From contig JAGCJX010000029.1 in assembly GCA_017647795.1 (NCBI GenBank), positions 124,001-188,000 on the forward strand: DNA of 64,000 bases. The letters are read 5' to 3'. Below, piece by piece: positions 25,811 through 36,064 of the stretch (positions are counted from its first letter, which is position 1; each line of letters begins with the position of its first letter). The DNA comes from Bacteroidales bacterium (lineage in GTDB: Bacteria > Bacteroidota > Bacteroidia > Bacteroidales > UBA932). The notes beneath the pieces are model-generated. The model was given only the letters and a program-made list of their open reading frames with translations. It did no database searches and was not told the DNA's origin. The translations under genes were made by a program, and so were the position numbers.

Positions 25811-25843
25811 CATCCGCTCTCGACCAAAGCCGGGATGCGGATG
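25811..25843 (-). terminator. Probable terminator after the zinc-ribbon gene
   Basis: A 7-bp outer stem (25811-25817 with 25837-25843) with further partial pairing inside, followed on the minus strand by TTGTTATTTTT. It lies between the zinc-ribbon gene and dnaB. Confidence 0.5.
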
Positions 25844-25881
25844 GAGTTTTAGACGATCAGAAAGAAAATCTTCTCCCCGAA

Positions 25882-26703
25882 CTATTTTTCAAATTCTGAG
25901 CTCACCAAAATCCGTCCGCAGTATTCGCAAACAATGATTTTCTTGCTCAGAGCAATGTCCAATTGGCGTTGCGGCGGGATCTTGTTGAAGCAACCACCAC
26001 AAGCATCACGCTTCACGGTTACCACGGCCAGACGGTTACGGGCATTGGAACGTACCTTGTCGTAAGCAACCATCATACGAGCGTCCAAGGTTTCAGACAA
26101 AGCCTGGCGTTCTTTCAACAATTGTTCTTCTTCTTTGGAAGTTTCGTCGATGATAGAAACCAACTCTTCTTGTTTCAATTTCAAATCTGCTTCGCGACCT
26201 TCAATTTCTTGTTTGGTCTTTTCCACTTCCGCTTTTTTCTCTACGAGGAAGGCATTGCTTTCACCGATGCGTTTGTTGGCCAATTGTTTTTCCAAATCTT
26301 GGAATTCAATTTCTTTGGTCAATGAATCGTACTCGCGGTTGTTGCGTACGTTTGCACGTTGCTCTTCGTACTTTTCGATGGCTGCTTGAGCAGCTTCGAT
26401 GTCGAGTTTGCGTTGCGCAATGGCTTTTTCAGTATCCTTTACTTCCGCTTGGAATTTTGCCAAACGGGTTTTCAAACCTTCAATTTTATCTTCCAAATCG
26501 CTTACTTCTTCCGGCAATTCACCGCGGAGCAAGTGGATGCGGTCGATTTTGGTATCGATTTCTTGGATTTTGTAAAGGGTATGCAGCTTTACCTCCATAC
26601 TCATATCCGTATCTGCCAAGTTCTTGGACAAAGACACGAAAGTTTCCCGATTGTCGATGGGAGGCGTTACCAACGCAGATTTTTTAACTTTTGTAGTTGC
26701 CAT
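25882..26703 (-). CDS. Coiled-coil C4 zinc-ribbon protein (CT398/HP0958-like)
   Basis: 273 residues. After about 35 polar residues comes a long charged helical hairpin (KLHTLYKIQEIDTKIDRIHLL to about 200) and a C-terminal C4 zinc ribbon, CGGC then CEYCGRIL 22 residues later. The family (DUF164) includes HP0958 and CT398, linked to flagella or type III secretion in other phyla; this neighbourhood has neither, so the role here is unknown. It is 6 bases after the Nif3-like gene and probably in one operon. Confidence 0.9.
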   Translation of the reverse strand: MATTKVKKSALVTPPIDNRETFVSLSKNLADTDMSMEVKLHTLYKIQEIDTKIDRIHLLRGELPEEVSDLEDKIEGLKTRLAKFQAEVKDTEKAIAQRKLDIEAAQAAIEKYEEQRANVRNNREYDSLTKEIEFQDLEKQLANKRIGESNAFLVEKKAEVEKTKQEIEGREADLKLKQEELVSIIDETSKEEEQLLKERQALSETLDARMMVAYDKVRSNARNRLAVVTVKRDACGGCFNKIPPQRQLDIALSKKIIVCEYCGRILVSSEFEK

Positions 26704-26709
26704 ATTGGA

Positions 26710-27504
26710 TTAGTAGTAATATACCGGGTTATTAGTCTTCGCAGTTTTGCGAACCGCAAAGTTAGAAATTTTTTCTTGAAGAATGGTAAAGAAGCGATCA
26801 ACTATGCCAATTTCACTCTCAAAATGTCCCACATCCACCAGCCAGAGCTGTTCGTCCGTAAAAAAATGATGGTAAGAGACATCGCCACACAAAAAGGCAT
26901 CGGCTCCGGCCCGACGTGCTGCGGCCAACAACGAGGTTCCACTACCCCCGCAGACAGCCACCCGACGGATGGGACGGTTCAACGGTGCAGAAGCCCGCAG
27001 ACAAGGAGTTCCGAAAGCCGTCTTCACCCGTTCCAGGAAAGCCTCTGGAGCCACAGGTTCGGCCCAATTGCCGACCATTCCCAGGCCCACCGGACGGCCC
27101 GACGCATCTTGCACACCAACCTCCGGATCCAGGATCTGACAGTCGGTCAAGCCCAAACGGTCCATCATCCAGTCGCTGACGCCCCCGAACACTTTGTCGG
27201 CATTCGTGTGGGCCGAATACACGACCAAGTTGTGCTGAATGGCCTTGTACACCAGACGCCCTACGTTGTCATCGGGATGAATCTTCTTCAAACCTTGAAA
27301 AATCATCGGATGGTGGGTGATGATGAGGTTGGCTCCACAAGCCACGGCTTCGTCCAGCAAGGACTCGGTGCAATCCAAACCCAACAAGACGCCGGTCACC
27401 TCCTGCTCCGGACTTCCGATGCAGAAACCCGCATTGTCCCAAGATTCCTGGAAGGAACAGGGAGCAAATTCCTCCAAAATGGCGGCTACTTCTTTTGCTT
27501 TCAT
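26710..27504 (-). CDS. Nif3-like dinuclear metal center protein
   Basis: 264 residues from the ATG at 27504 (MKAKEVAAILEEFAP); an ATG at 27516 would overlap merR by 8 bases. Metal-ligand motifs are LIITHHPMIFQGLK, VVYSAHTNADKVFGG and, near the C-terminus, AFLCGDVSYHHFFTDEQLWLVDVGHFESE. Members form toroidal hexamers with two metal ions per subunit; the enzymatic activity is not settled (a GTP cyclohydrolase type role has been suggested for some). The central insertion domain of longer members is absent. Confidence 0.92.
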   Translation of the reverse strand: MKAKEVAAILEEFAPCSFQESWDNAGFCIGSPEQEVTGVLLGLDCTESLLDEAVACGANLIITHHPMIFQGLKKIHPDDNVGRLVYKAIQHNLVVYSAHTNADKVFGGVSDWMMDRLGLTDCQILDPEVGVQDASGRPVGLGMVGNWAEPVAPEAFLERVKTAFGTPCLRASAPLNRPIRRVAVCGGSGTSLLAAARRAGADAFLCGDVSYHHFFTDEQLWLVDVGHFESEIGIVDRFFTILQEKISNFAVRKTAKTNNPVYYY

Positions 27505-27508
27505 TTTG

Positions 27509-27853
27509 TTATGCATTTGATTTTATCTCACTCAATCCGGCTGCAATGACTTTGAGTTCATCACGAATCCGTTCCAACGAACGCACCACGTCTTCACGAC
27601 GGTTCACCCCTTCCGGATTTGCCTTCATCTGCTGTTTGGCTCCCTCCAAAGTCATGCCTTGGTCCTTGACCAGGTAGTGGATCAACTCCAGGCGACGCAG
27701 GTCTTCCGGAGAAAACAAACGGTTGCCCTTGTTGTTCCGGGCCGGTCGCAGCACGTTGGAAAACTGATCCGACCAATAACGGACCAACGAGACGTTCTCA
27801 CCCAAATGTTGGGCGACCTCTCCGATGGTGTAGTAAAGTTTGGTTTCGTTCAT
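27509..27853 (-). CDS. MerR family transcriptional regulator
   Basis: 114 residues with an N-terminal winged helix-turn-helix (YTIGEVAQHLGENVSLVRYWSDQF, then NRLFSPEDLRRLELIHYLVKDQGMTLEGAKQ) and a short C-terminal dimerisation helix. No ligand-binding domain or cysteine sensor is present, as in the short MerR proteins common next to M23/Nif3 genes in Bacteroidales. Targets unknown. It follows the second M23 gene by 23 bases. Confidence 0.9.
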   Translation of the reverse strand: MNETKLYYTIGEVAQHLGENVSLVRYWSDQFSNVLRPARNNKGNRLFSPEDLRRLELIHYLVKDQGMTLEGAKQQMKANPEGVNRREDVVRSLERIRDELKVIAAGLSEIKSNA

Positions 27854-27876
27854 GTGGCTTTATTTTGTTTTCAACA

Positions 27877-28833
27877 TCAATCCATGGACTGACCGGTATT
27901 TGTGGCAATGCGGAGCATGTCCCGGTACTCGTCGGGCGAGAGTTCCACAAAGAAATAATTGATGGGGTCCACGTATTCTCCGTTCAACAACACTTCGTAG
28001 TGCAGGTGCGGAGCAAAGGCCATGCCCGTTGAACCGACGCGACCGATAACCTGACCGCGTTCCACCTTCTGTCCTTTCCGGACCGCAATGGAAGCCAGGT
28101 GGGAGTACGTGGTTTCGTACCCGTGTTTGTGCTCCAGGCGGATGAAATTCCCCCGTCCTTTTTCGGACTTGATCACGGCAGTGACCACACCGTCTGCGGT
28201 CGCAAACACTTCGGTACCCACACCGGTAATTAAGTCAAGTCCAGTATGTTCCACCAGGGATTTGTAAAAAGGCTGGATCCGACGACCCACCGTTGCCCCG
28301 GTCTGTTGCACAATAAAATCCGCGACCGGAATCAACGAAGGAATCTCATGGATGGAATACGTCCCGGCCTTCACGGTAGAGTCGAGGCGACGAATGGCCT
28401 GTTGCGCTACCTCTGCCCGCAACTCCATTTCACGCAGGCGTTGTGCCGTGGTCTTGACCAGACCGGCGGCCATGGCTGAATCCGGATCATACACCAGCTC
28501 GCCTTCGTGGCTGTATCCATCAAAACTCGGCGGATCGGCATCAAAAATCTTGCGGTACAACTCCTGGTCCTTCTCCTGCAAACCCTTGACAACCAAGTCC
28601 AACTGATGACTGCTTTCCGCCAGTTCTTCGTACATCGCCTCAATGGCCTTGCTCTCCCGACGCAACTGGCGTTGGGCGTCGGTCGTAAAGAACAACGCAA
28701 AAATGATGTAATACAACAGGGATAACAACAAACTCCACAACAACAGCCGAAGCAAAAATTTGCCCCACCGTTTCACAAACGGTTCGTCTTTGTTGACCCA
28801 AAGTTCGTCTCCGTCGAATTGGAATAGCTTCAT
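27877..28833 (-). CDS. M23 family metallopeptidase (second of a pair)
   Basis: 318 residues: an N-terminal membrane helix (LLLRLLLWSLLLSLLYYIIFALFF near 28-51), a coiled coil with QLRRESKAIEAMYEEL, and a C-terminal LytM/M23 domain. The zinc-binding residues are present (HTGLDLI and HLHYEV), so it should be catalytically competent on peptidoglycan cross-links. It is paralogous to the upstream gene and overlaps it by 4 bases (ATGA). It is an inner-membrane protein with the enzyme domain in the periplasm. Confidence 0.92.
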   Translation of the reverse strand: MKLFQFDGDELWVNKDEPFVKRWGKFLLRLLLWSLLLSLLYYIIFALFFTTDAQRQLRRESKAIEAMYEELAESSHQLDLVVKGLQEKDQELYRKIFDADPPSFDGYSHEGELVYDPDSAMAAGLVKTTAQRLREMELRAEVAQQAIRRLDSTVKAGTYSIHEIPSLIPVADFIVQQTGATVGRRIQPFYKSLVEHTGLDLITGVGTEVFATADGVVTAVIKSEKGRGNFIRLEHKHGYETTYSHLASIAVRKGQKVERGQVIGRVGSTGMAFAPHLHYEVLLNGEYVDPINYFFVELSPDEYRDMLRIATNTGQSMD

Positions 28834-29807
28834 ACACGGTCCCCCGATCCCAAACTGCGGACAATCAAGTGATAATCTTCCGCCGGAAGTTCAAAATCAA
28901 AGAATTTATACGGATTGACCGGACGGTTTTTGTACATAATTTCGTAGTGCAAGTGGGGGCCGGTCGATTTGCCGGAATTTCCCATTTCTCCGAGTTGATC
29001 TCCCCGTTTGAGGGACTGGCCTTCCGAAACATAGACCTTGCTCAAGTGTGCATATCGGGACTTGTAACCAAAACCATGGTCCACCAGCACAAAATGGCCG
29101 TAGCCAAAGAAATCAAATCCCACATCCACCACGGTCGCATTGCCGGAGACATACACCGGGAGACCCACTTTTCCTGCGAGGTCCAAGCCTTCGTGGAAAC
29201 GGGTCTTTCCATCCTTCGGGTCTTTACGGTACCCGTAGGAAGAGGTCAAACGGACCTGATCGGGCGATACCGGACAAATGGTCGGCATGCACAACGACAT
29301 TTGGTCAGCGGTTTGAGCCAACGGGAACACATCGTCGTACGAATGCGACTGGATGTAGGCTTTCTTGCTCAGGATATCAAAACTTTCCACATAAGCCAAC
29401 AAGCGGCCGTTCGGGTCCATGACTTCGAGGTAACCATACCGGTCCACCCCACCAATCCCAGCATTGCGCACTTCTTCCGCAATTTCATCCATTCCAAAAA
29501 CCGGTCGATAGATCTTGTTGTCACGACGTTCCAACTCATTCAGGATCTGATAGTTCTTCTCCAATGAAACCGTCAGTTCGTCCAACTTGGACTGCCATTC
29601 GGCGGCCCGACGTTCCACCAACACCTGTTTCGGGGTTTTCCATCCCAGCACTTGGGAGTACAGGTAGTAATATCCACCAAAGGCCACAAAGCTCAGGACA
29701 AAGAGCAGGACCTGACGGAAACGACGTTCCCGCCGAGAAACCTCCACGACCTCGTAAGTCAGTGTCTCTCTGTTCAGTTTGTAACGAATTTTGGTTGAAT
29801 TTTTCAT
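28830..29807 (-). CDS. M23 family metallopeptidase (first of a pair)
   Basis: 325 residues from the ATG at 29807 (MKNSTKIRYKLNRETLTYE). One membrane helix (VLLFVLSFVAFGGYYYLYSQV), a coiled coil (LDELTVSLEKNYQILNELERR), then an M23 domain with RFHEGLDLAGKVG and GPHLHYEIMYK, all zinc ligands in place. The role is peptidoglycan endopeptidase in growth or division. A CAAATATA (TATATTTG on this strand) -7-like element at 29832-29839 lies upstream. It is divergent from alaS. Confidence 0.92.
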   Translation of the reverse strand: MKNSTKIRYKLNRETLTYEVVEVSRRERRFRQVLLFVLSFVAFGGYYYLYSQVLGWKTPKQVLVERRAAEWQSKLDELTVSLEKNYQILNELERRDNKIYRPVFGMDEIAEEVRNAGIGGVDRYGYLEVMDPNGRLLAYVESFDILSKKAYIQSHSYDDVFPLAQTADQMSLCMPTICPVSPDQVRLTSSYGYRKDPKDGKTRFHEGLDLAGKVGLPVYVSGNATVVDVGFDFFGYGHFVLVDHGFGYKSRYAHLSKVYVSEGQSLKRGDQLGEMGNSGKSTGPHLHYEIMYKNRPVNPYKFFDFELPAEDYHLIVRSLGSGDRV

Positions 29808-29896
29808 CCTTTTTATAACGGTATTAGCGCGCAAATATATGTATTTTTGATAAAAAAACTATCTTTGTGGTCGATTAATTAGAAAACGACTGCTTT

Positions 29897-32515
29897 ATGA
29901 TGACTTCAAAAGAGATAAGATCCAAATTTTTAGAGTTTTTCGCCTCCAAAGGCCACCAAATCGTACCCTCTGCACCGATGGTTGTGAAAGGGGACCCGAC
30001 CCTGATGTTCACCAACGCCGGTATGAACCAGTTCAAGGATTGGTTCTTGGGCAACAGTGAGATCCGCTACCCCCGTGTTGCCGACTCCCAAAAATGTTTG
30101 CGGGTCAGTGGTAAACACAACGACTTGGAAGAAGTAGGACACGACACCTACCACCACACCATGTTCGAAATGCTGGGTAACTGGAGTTTTGGAGATTACT
30201 TCAAGAAAGAAGCCATCGACTGGGCTTGGGAATTGTTGACCGAGGTCTACAAATTGGATCCCAACCGTCTGTATGCCACCATCTTCGAAGGTAACCCCGA
30301 AGAAGGTGTGGAATTGGACAACGAAGCCCGTACTTACTGGCTCCAACACTTGCCGGAAGAACGCATCATCCTCGGCAACAAGAAAGACAACTTCTGGGAA
30401 ATGGGAGAAACCGGTCCCTGCGGCCCTTGCAGCGAAATCCACATCGACTTGCGTAGCGAAGAAGAACGCGCAGCCCTCCCCGGCGTGGAACTCGTGAACA
30501 AAGGCCACCACCTCGTGATTGAAATCTGGAACCTCGTGTTCATCCAATTCAACCGCAAAGCCAACGGCTCCCTCGAACCCCTGCCCAAGAAACACGTGGA
30601 CACCGGTATGGGTCTGGAACGTTTGGTCATGGCCATCAACGGCAACAAGAGCAACTACGAAGGAGACCTCTTCCAACACCTCATCGGTGAAATCTCCCGC
30701 CTCAGCGGCCGCAAATACGAAGAGTCCAAAGAAACCGAAGTGGCCATGCGCGTTATCGCTGACCACATCCGAGCCATCAGCTTCTCCATCGCGGACGGCC
30801 AATTGCCTTCAAATGTCAAAGCAGGTTACGTCATCCGCCGTATCCTCCGCCGTGCGGTCCGTTATGCCTACACTTTCTTGGGTGTGAACACCCCGTTCCT
30901 CTGCCGTTTGGTGCCGGCATTGATCCGTGAAATGGGCGAAGCTTATCCGGAACTCCAAAGCCAACAAACCTTGATCGAACGCGTCATCAAAGAAGAAGAA
31001 GAAGCCTTCTTGAGAACCTTGGAAAAGGGGATCAAACTCATTGACCAGATCCTTGAAAAATCCCAAGACACCAAGGTCATCTCCGGTGAAGATGCCTTCA
31101 CGCTCTACGACACCTTCGGTTTCCCGATCGACTTGAGCGAACTGATTGCCAAAGAAAAGGGCTACACCATTGACCTGGAAGGTTTCGAACGCGAATTGGG
31201 CAAACAAAAAGAACGTGCCCGCAACGCTGCTGCCGTTGAAGAAAGTGACTGGATTGAACTCCAACCAGAAGCAACCTCCACCTTCATCGGCTACGACGAA
31301 AGCGAAGCTGACGTCCACATTTTGAAATACAGAACGGTGAAATCCCGCAACAAAGAACTGGTACAAATCGTCCTCGATCGCAGCCCGTTCTATGCAGAAA
31401 GCGGTGGACAAGCCGGTGACAGCGGGGTACTGGTCAGCGCCAGCGAAACCATCAAAATCACCAACACCGTCAAAGAAAACAACCTGAACATTCACTTGGC
31501 CGACCGTCTGCCCAACGATCCTTCGGCAACATTCCATGCCAGCATCGACCTGCAACGCCGCCAAGATACCACCAACAACCACTCGGCAACCCACTTGCTC
31601 CACTATGCATTGCGCGAGCTCATCGGTACCCACATCGAACAAAAAGGTTCGAGCGTGACCGCCGACTCATTCCGTTTTGACTTCTCCCACTACGAAAAGA
31701 TCAGCCCGGAAAAACTCCGCGAGGTAGAACGCCGTGTCAACGAACTCATCCGCCAAAACATCGGCAAAGAAGAATTCCGCGACCTACCCATTGACCAAGC
31801 CCGCGAATTGGGAGCCATGGCCTTGTTTGGTGAAAAATACGGTGACCGTGTACGCGTCATCCGCTTCGGCGAATCAACCGAGTTGTGCGGTGGTACCCAC
31901 GTAGAAGCTACTGGTAACATCGGTTACTTCCGCATCCTTTCCGAATCAGCCGTTGCCGCTGGTGTCCGTCGGATTGAAGCGGTTACGGGCCGTCAGGCAG
32001 AAAACAGCATCGAAGTGATGGAAGACCAAATCCAAGCCATCCGCGAAATGTTCGGCCAAACCCCGAACTTGGTTCAATCCATCTCCAAACTCTTCGCTGA
32101 AAACGAAACCTACCGCAAGACCGTGGAAGAAATGAACCGGGAACGTGTACAAAACATGAAGAAGACCATCGCGGAACAAGGCGAAGTCATCAACGGCATT
32201 ACCGTGTACAAACTTCGTGGCAACTACACCACCGAAATGGTCAAAGACCTGGCCTTCCAATTGCACAAAGACAGCACCAACGCAGTCTTCGCAGCCGCTT
32301 TCCTGGCCGCTCCGGACAAGCCGGCATTGGTTTTGATGTACAGCGATGACTTGGTAGCCGCTGGCAAAGATGCTTCCAAAGACATCAAAGTGGCAGCCCG
32401 CTTCATCCAAGGCGGTGGAGGTGGTCAGAAATTCCTGGCAACTGCCGGTGGTAAAATCACCGACGGCCTGGCACAAGCCCTCGACACCTTGATTGAAAAC
32501 GCCGTAAAAGCATAA
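29897..32515 (+). CDS. alaS: Alanine--tRNA ligase
   Basis: 872 residues, normal length. The catalytic domain begins [19 protein letters not shown] and includes [18 protein letters not shown] and [10 protein letters not shown]. The editing domain has [13 protein letters not shown] near 561 and [13 protein letters not shown] near 664, with all zinc/editing residues. The C-Ala domain ends [20 protein letters not shown]. Codon use is strongly restricted (gaa, caa, atc, aac), as expected for high expression. A TATCTTTG -7-like element sits at 29860-29867. The permease gene follows 7 bases later. Confidence 0.98.
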   Translation: MMTSKEIRSKFLEFFASKGHQIVPSAPMVVKGDPTLMFTNAGMNQFKDWFLGNSEIRYPRVADSQKCLRVSGKHNDLEEVGHDTYHHTMFEMLGNWSFGDYFKKEAIDWAWELLTEVYKLDPNRLYATIFEGNPEEGVELDNEARTYWLQHLPEERIILGNKKDNFWEMGETGPCGPCSEIHIDLRSEEERAALPGVELVNKGHHLVIEIWNLVFIQFNRKANGSLEPLPKKHVDTGMGLERLVMAINGNKSNYEGDLFQHLIGEISRLSGRKYEESKETEVAMRVIADHIRAISFSIADGQLPSNVKAGYVIRRILRRAVRYAYTFLGVNTPFLCRLVPALIREMGEAYPELQSQQTLIERVIKEEEEAFLRTLEKGIKLIDQILEKSQDTKVISGEDAFTLYDTFGFPIDLSELIAKEKGYTIDLEGFERELGKQKERARNAAAVEESDWIELQPEATSTFIGYDESEADVHILKYRTVKSRNKELVQIVLDRSPFYAESGGQAGDSGVLVSASETIKITNTVKENNLNIHLADRLPNDPSATFHASIDLQRRQDTTNNHSATHLLHYALRELIGTHIEQKGSSVTADSFRFDFSHYEKISPEKLREVERRVNELIRQNIGKEEFRDLPIDQARELGAMALFGEKYGDRVRVIRFGESTELCGGTHVEATGNIGYFRILSESAVAAGVRRIEAVTGRQAENSIEVMEDQIQAIREMFGQTPNLVQSISKLFAENETYRKTVEEMNRERVQNMKKTIAEQGEVINGITVYKLRGNYTTEMVKDLAFQLHKDSTNAVFAAAFLAAPDKPALVLMYSDDLVAAGKDASKDIKVAARFIQGGGGGQKFLATAGGKITDGLAQALDTLIENAVKA

Positions 32516-32522
32516 TTCCGAC

Positions 32523-33995
32523 GTGAAGAAACTCGACCAGTTCCTGATCAAGTCCTTTGCCGGACCCTTCTTGTTGACCTTCCTGATTGTGGCCTTCATC
32601 TTCGTGATGAACACTCTCTGGCTGTATGTTGACGACCTGGTAGGCAAAGGCTTGAGCATTTGGGTCATCTTGGAATTCCTCTTCTGGGGTTCGGTTACGA
32701 TGTTGCCGCACGCCTTGCCTCTGGCGACGTTGCTGGCTTCCATCATGACCCTGGGGAATCTGGGTGAAAACAACGAATTGCTGGCAATGAAAGCTGCCGG
32801 TATTTCGTTGCAACGCATCCTGATCCCCTTGGTGGTGGTTGCAGTCGGCATCAGCATCGGTGCCTTCTTTGTATCCAACAAGTTGATTCCCATTGCCTTC
32901 AATAAGATTTACACCCTTCAGTACGACATTGGACGGACGAAGGAAGAAATCAAGATTCCGACAGGAACCTTCTACAACGGCATCGAAGGCTTTACCTTGC
33001 GTATCAACGAACACAACAAGGAAACCGACATGATGTACGGCGTGATGGTGTACGACCACAAAGAGCGCAACGGAAACACGAGTCTGGCGATCGCCGACTC
33101 CGGACTCATCAAATCCAACGCTGACAAGAGTGCCTTGATCTTCATTCTCTTCGATGGCATTTCCTACGAAGAGGACAACACCCGCAAATACCGAGACACC
33201 TCTTACGTCGTAAACCGCATCCATTTCAAACGCCAGGAAGTCATCATCCCTTTGGAAAACTACAGCTTCCAAAAATCCGATGAAGACCGCTACGGCAACG
33301 AAATCATGGCCCAGGACCTGAAGGAACTTCACCACGACCGTGACTCCATCTCCACGTTGTACGCCCAAACCCTAGCCAAACAAAAAGAACGTTATGGCGC
33401 TGGCAACGGTACCCTTTTCGGCTTCCAACTGGACAGTTTGAAAGGCCGGAACATCACCCAACCCTACACCCTGGATTCGGTGTACAACTGGAAAAACATC
33501 CGGGAAGAACAACGGAACATTTCCCTGGCGGCCAAAAGCCTGAACAACAATATCTCCGTGCTCGAGTCGTACGAGCGGGAAATCTATCCCTACGCACACT
33601 CCCTGCGCCGGATCAACTTGGAATCCTTCCGGAAGTTCACCCTCTCCTTTGCCTGTCTGATCTTCTTCTTCATCGGAGCTCCGATGGGGGCCATCATCCG
33701 CAAAGGGGGCTTGGGAACCCCGGTAATCATTTCCGCAATGTTCTTTGTGGTGTACTGGGTGGTGGACATTTCTGGTAAGAAACTTGCCCGCGACGGGGTC
33801 ATCACCCCGATGTTCGGTGCATTCATCTCCACGTTGGTCCTCCTACCCATCGGTGTCTTCCTGACCATCAAGTCTACGAAGGATTCGTCCCTGTTCAATG
33901 CAGAGACCTACCTCAACGCCATCAAGAAATTCATTACGAAAACCCTACCCCAAAGCCTGTCTTTGATATGGAAATCAATCGTGAAAAAAGCATAG
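32523..33995 (+). CDS. LptF/LptG family permease
   Basis: 490 residues starting at a GTG. The family architecture is N-terminal membrane helices (FAGPFLLTFLIVAFIFVMNTLW and following), a large periplasmic beta domain, and C-terminal helices with FTLSFACLIFFFIGAPMGAIIRKGG, the LptF/G signature. It extracts lipopolysaccharide from the inner membrane with LptB; a second family member lies at 34964-36055, so the two may be the LptF and LptG halves. Which is which cannot be decided here. Its 3' end overlaps fmt by 28 bases. Confidence 0.9.
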   Translation: MKKLDQFLIKSFAGPFLLTFLIVAFIFVMNTLWLYVDDLVGKGLSIWVILEFLFWGSVTMLPHALPLATLLASIMTLGNLGENNELLAMKAAGISLQRILIPLVVVAVGISIGAFFVSNKLIPIAFNKIYTLQYDIGRTKEEIKIPTGTFYNGIEGFTLRINEHNKETDMMYGVMVYDHKERNGNTSLAIADSGLIKSNADKSALIFILFDGISYEEDNTRKYRDTSYVVNRIHFKRQEVIIPLENYSFQKSDEDRYGNEIMAQDLKELHHDRDSISTLYAQTLAKQKERYGAGNGTLFGFQLDSLKGRNITQPYTLDSVYNWKNIREEQRNISLAAKSLNNNISVLESYEREIYPYAHSLRRINLESFRKFTLSFACLIFFFIGAPMGAIIRKGGLGTPVIISAMFFVVYWVVDISGKKLARDGVITPMFGAFISTLVLLPIGVFLTIKSTKDSSLFNAETYLNAIKKFITKTLPQSLSLIWKSIVKKA

Positions 33996-34948
33996 TCTTT
34001 ATGGGGACCCCAGACTTTGCGGTCGGCATCCTGCAAGCAATGATGGATGCCGGCTGTCGCATTGTCGGTGTGGTCACCACCCCAGACAAACCCAGTGGAC
34101 GCGGTCTCAAAGTGAACCGCAGCGCCGTCAAAGAATTTTTGTTGCAACGCGAAGCGGCTACCGGCGAGAAGATGCCCTTGCTTCAGCCCGTTTCACTGAA
34201 GGATCCTGAATTCATCGAAACCCTGCAAAGTTGGCATGCAGACCTGTTCGTCGTCGTGGCTTTCCGGATGCTGCCGAAAATCGTTTGGGGCATGCCTCCG
34301 ATGGGAACCTTCAACCTCCACGCCTCGTTGCTCCCGCAATACCGCGGTGCGGCTCCCATCAACTGGGCCATCATCAACGGCGATACCCGAACCGGTGTCA
34401 CCACCTTCTTCCTGGATGAGCACATTGATACCGGTGCCATCATCCGCCAATCCGAGACCGAAATCGGTCCCGATGAAAACGTAGGTTCCCTCCACGACCG
34501 CCTGATGGAAATCGGTTGCCAACTGGTTTGTGAATCCATTGATGCGATCTTCAAGGGAGAGGTAACACCCCTACCCCAACCTGAGATCGAGGACCTGCGA
34601 CCGGCTCCGAAACTCAACCGCGAAACGGGTCTGCTGAACTGGAAAGACTCCGCCCAACACCTGCACAACCTCATTCGAGGCCTGTCTCCCTACCCGGGAG
34701 CGCACAGCCTTTTGCATGCCGGCGGCAAAGAGCAAGATGTAAAAATCTATGCGGCCCAACCCGTTGCTCAAAAGAACCCGGTGGATGTTGCTCCGGGTAC
34801 CATCAGCTCCGATGGCAAGACCTATTTCCGCGTACAATGCGGCAGCGATGCCTTGGACATCCTGGAATTGCAGATGCCCGGCAAGAAACGACTCACCATC
34901 CGCGAATTTTTGGCAGGATGGCGTCCGACAGAAGCGTTTTTTGAATAG
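33968..34948 (+). CDS. fmt: Methionyl-tRNA formyltransferase
   Basis: 326 residues. N-terminal VFMGTPDFAVGILQAMMDAG and VVTTPDKPSGRGLKV, catalytic HASLLPQYRGAAPINWAI (about 117-134) with the Asn-His-Asp set, DEHIDTGAI, and a C-terminal domain ending RLTIREFLAGW. It formylates initiator Met-tRNA using 10-formyl-THF. The start lies inside the end of the upstream permease gene (28-base overlap). It is convergent with the second permease gene. Confidence 0.97.
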   Translation: MEINREKSIVFMGTPDFAVGILQAMMDAGCRIVGVVTTPDKPSGRGLKVNRSAVKEFLLQREAATGEKMPLLQPVSLKDPEFIETLQSWHADLFVVVAFRMLPKIVWGMPPMGTFNLHASLLPQYRGAAPINWAIINGDTRTGVTTFFLDEHIDTGAIIRQSETEIGPDENVGSLHDRLMEIGCQLVCESIDAIFKGEVTPLPQPEIEDLRPAPKLNRETGLLNWKDSAQHLHNLIRGLSPYPGAHSLLHAGGKEQDVKIYAAQPVAQKNPVDVAPGTISSDGKTYFRVQCGSDALDILELQMPGKKRLTIREFLAGWRPTEAFFE

Positions 34949-34963
34949 GAATTGACAAGGACC

Positions 34964-36055
34964 CTATTTGGGTGCTATGCGGTAGAGTTGTACGGCAATG
35001 ACCGCAAAGACGACGTTCGGCAACCACAATGCCACTGCCGGCGGCAAGGTATCTGTCACCACGAGCATCTCACTCAAACGCAAGAAGAGGATGTAGGAGA
35101 AGCTCAACGCAATCCCGATACCCAGGTTCAACCCGATCCCTCCACGACGTTTTTGAGAGGACAATGCAACCCCCATCAGGGTAAGAATAAAAGCAGAGAA
35201 GGGCACAGCAAAACGGCTGTGCTTTTCTATTAAGGAGTACTTCACCATCTTATCGCCGCGCATGCGCTGCATGGCAATCAGATCTTCAAGTTCCCGGTAA
35301 GTCAAAGATTCCACCGTCTTGTCGCTGCGGTAGAAATCATCCACGATCAAACTGATGACAGTATCCTTTTTCGCACCGGAACGGATTTCTTCCCGGTCAC
35401 CGATGTAATCCCGGATGAAGTAGTTTTTCAGTCGCCAACCTTGCAAGGTGGAATCCCAAGCGGCACTCTCGGCCGAAAGTTTGGACACCATCTCATTCTC
35501 CTCAAATTTCTCAAGGGTAAAGTTGTAAGCGGTGTTATTCCAAGTACTGAACGATTCCACGTACGCAAACTCACCCGGAGCAATCTGGTAGTGGATGTTC
35601 CGTTCTTTGTTGTTGTACCGTCCTCCCTTTACGTACTCCTGCTCAAAAGCCAGCCGGACTTTGTTTGCCGGGGGAATGATGAACAAGTTCAGGGAAAGGC
35701 TGACCAACATGATGCAGAACGCCGAAATGAAATACGGATACAACATCCGGGCGAAACTAACCCCTCCGGACAGCATCGCAATGATCTCACTGTTCGCCGC
35801 CAGCTTCGAGGTAAAGAAGATGACCGTCACAAAGACAAACAGCGGACTGAACATGTTGACAAAATATGGAATGAAATTCACATAATAGTCAAAGATAATG
35901 GCCGACAGCGGAGCTTCGTTGTCCACGAACTTGTCAATTTTCTCACTGATGTCGAAGATGATGACAATGACAATGATCAGCAACAAAGCCACCACGAAAG
36001 TCCCGATGAACTTCCGGATGATATAACGGTCAAGGGTTTTGATGCGTAAATCCAT
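34964..36055 (-). CDS. LptF/LptG family permease
   Basis: 363 residues, the usual LptF/G length. N-terminal LDRYIIRKFIGTFVVALLLIIVI, a second helix group with MFSPLFVFVTVIFFTSKLAANSEIIAMLSGGVSF, a periplasmic domain, and C-terminal helices including LMGVALSSQKRRGGIGLNLG. It acts in LPS transport with LptB2. It is the gene after tgt (9-base gap), a pairing common in Bacteroidales. Confidence 0.92.
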   Translation of the reverse strand: MDLRIKTLDRYIIRKFIGTFVVALLLIIVIVIIFDISEKIDKFVDNEAPLSAIIFDYYVNFIPYFVNMFSPLFVFVTVIFFTSKLAANSEIIAMLSGGVSFARMLYPYFISAFCIMLVSLSLNLFIIPPANKVRLAFEQEYVKGGRYNNKERNIHYQIAPGEFAYVESFSTWNNTAYNFTLEKFEENEMVSKLSAESAAWDSTLQGWRLKNYFIRDYIGDREEIRSGAKKDTVISLIVDDFYRSDKTVESLTYRELEDLIAMQRMRGDKMVKYSLIEKHSRFAVPFSAFILTLMGVALSSQKRRGGIGLNLGIGIALSFSYILFLRLSEMLVVTDTLPPAVALWLPNVVFAVIAVQLYRIAPK

Positions 36056-36064
36056 ACAACTGTA

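Noticed and set aside
26359..27549. A 396-codon plus-strand frame opposite the zinc-ribbon and Nif3-like genes
   Set aside because: Spans two well-supported minus-strand genes and their gap; no motif, no promoter.
29930..30802. Minus-strand frames opposite alaS
   Set aside because: alaS is certain over its full length; the strong codon bias of alaS creates long antisense open frames.
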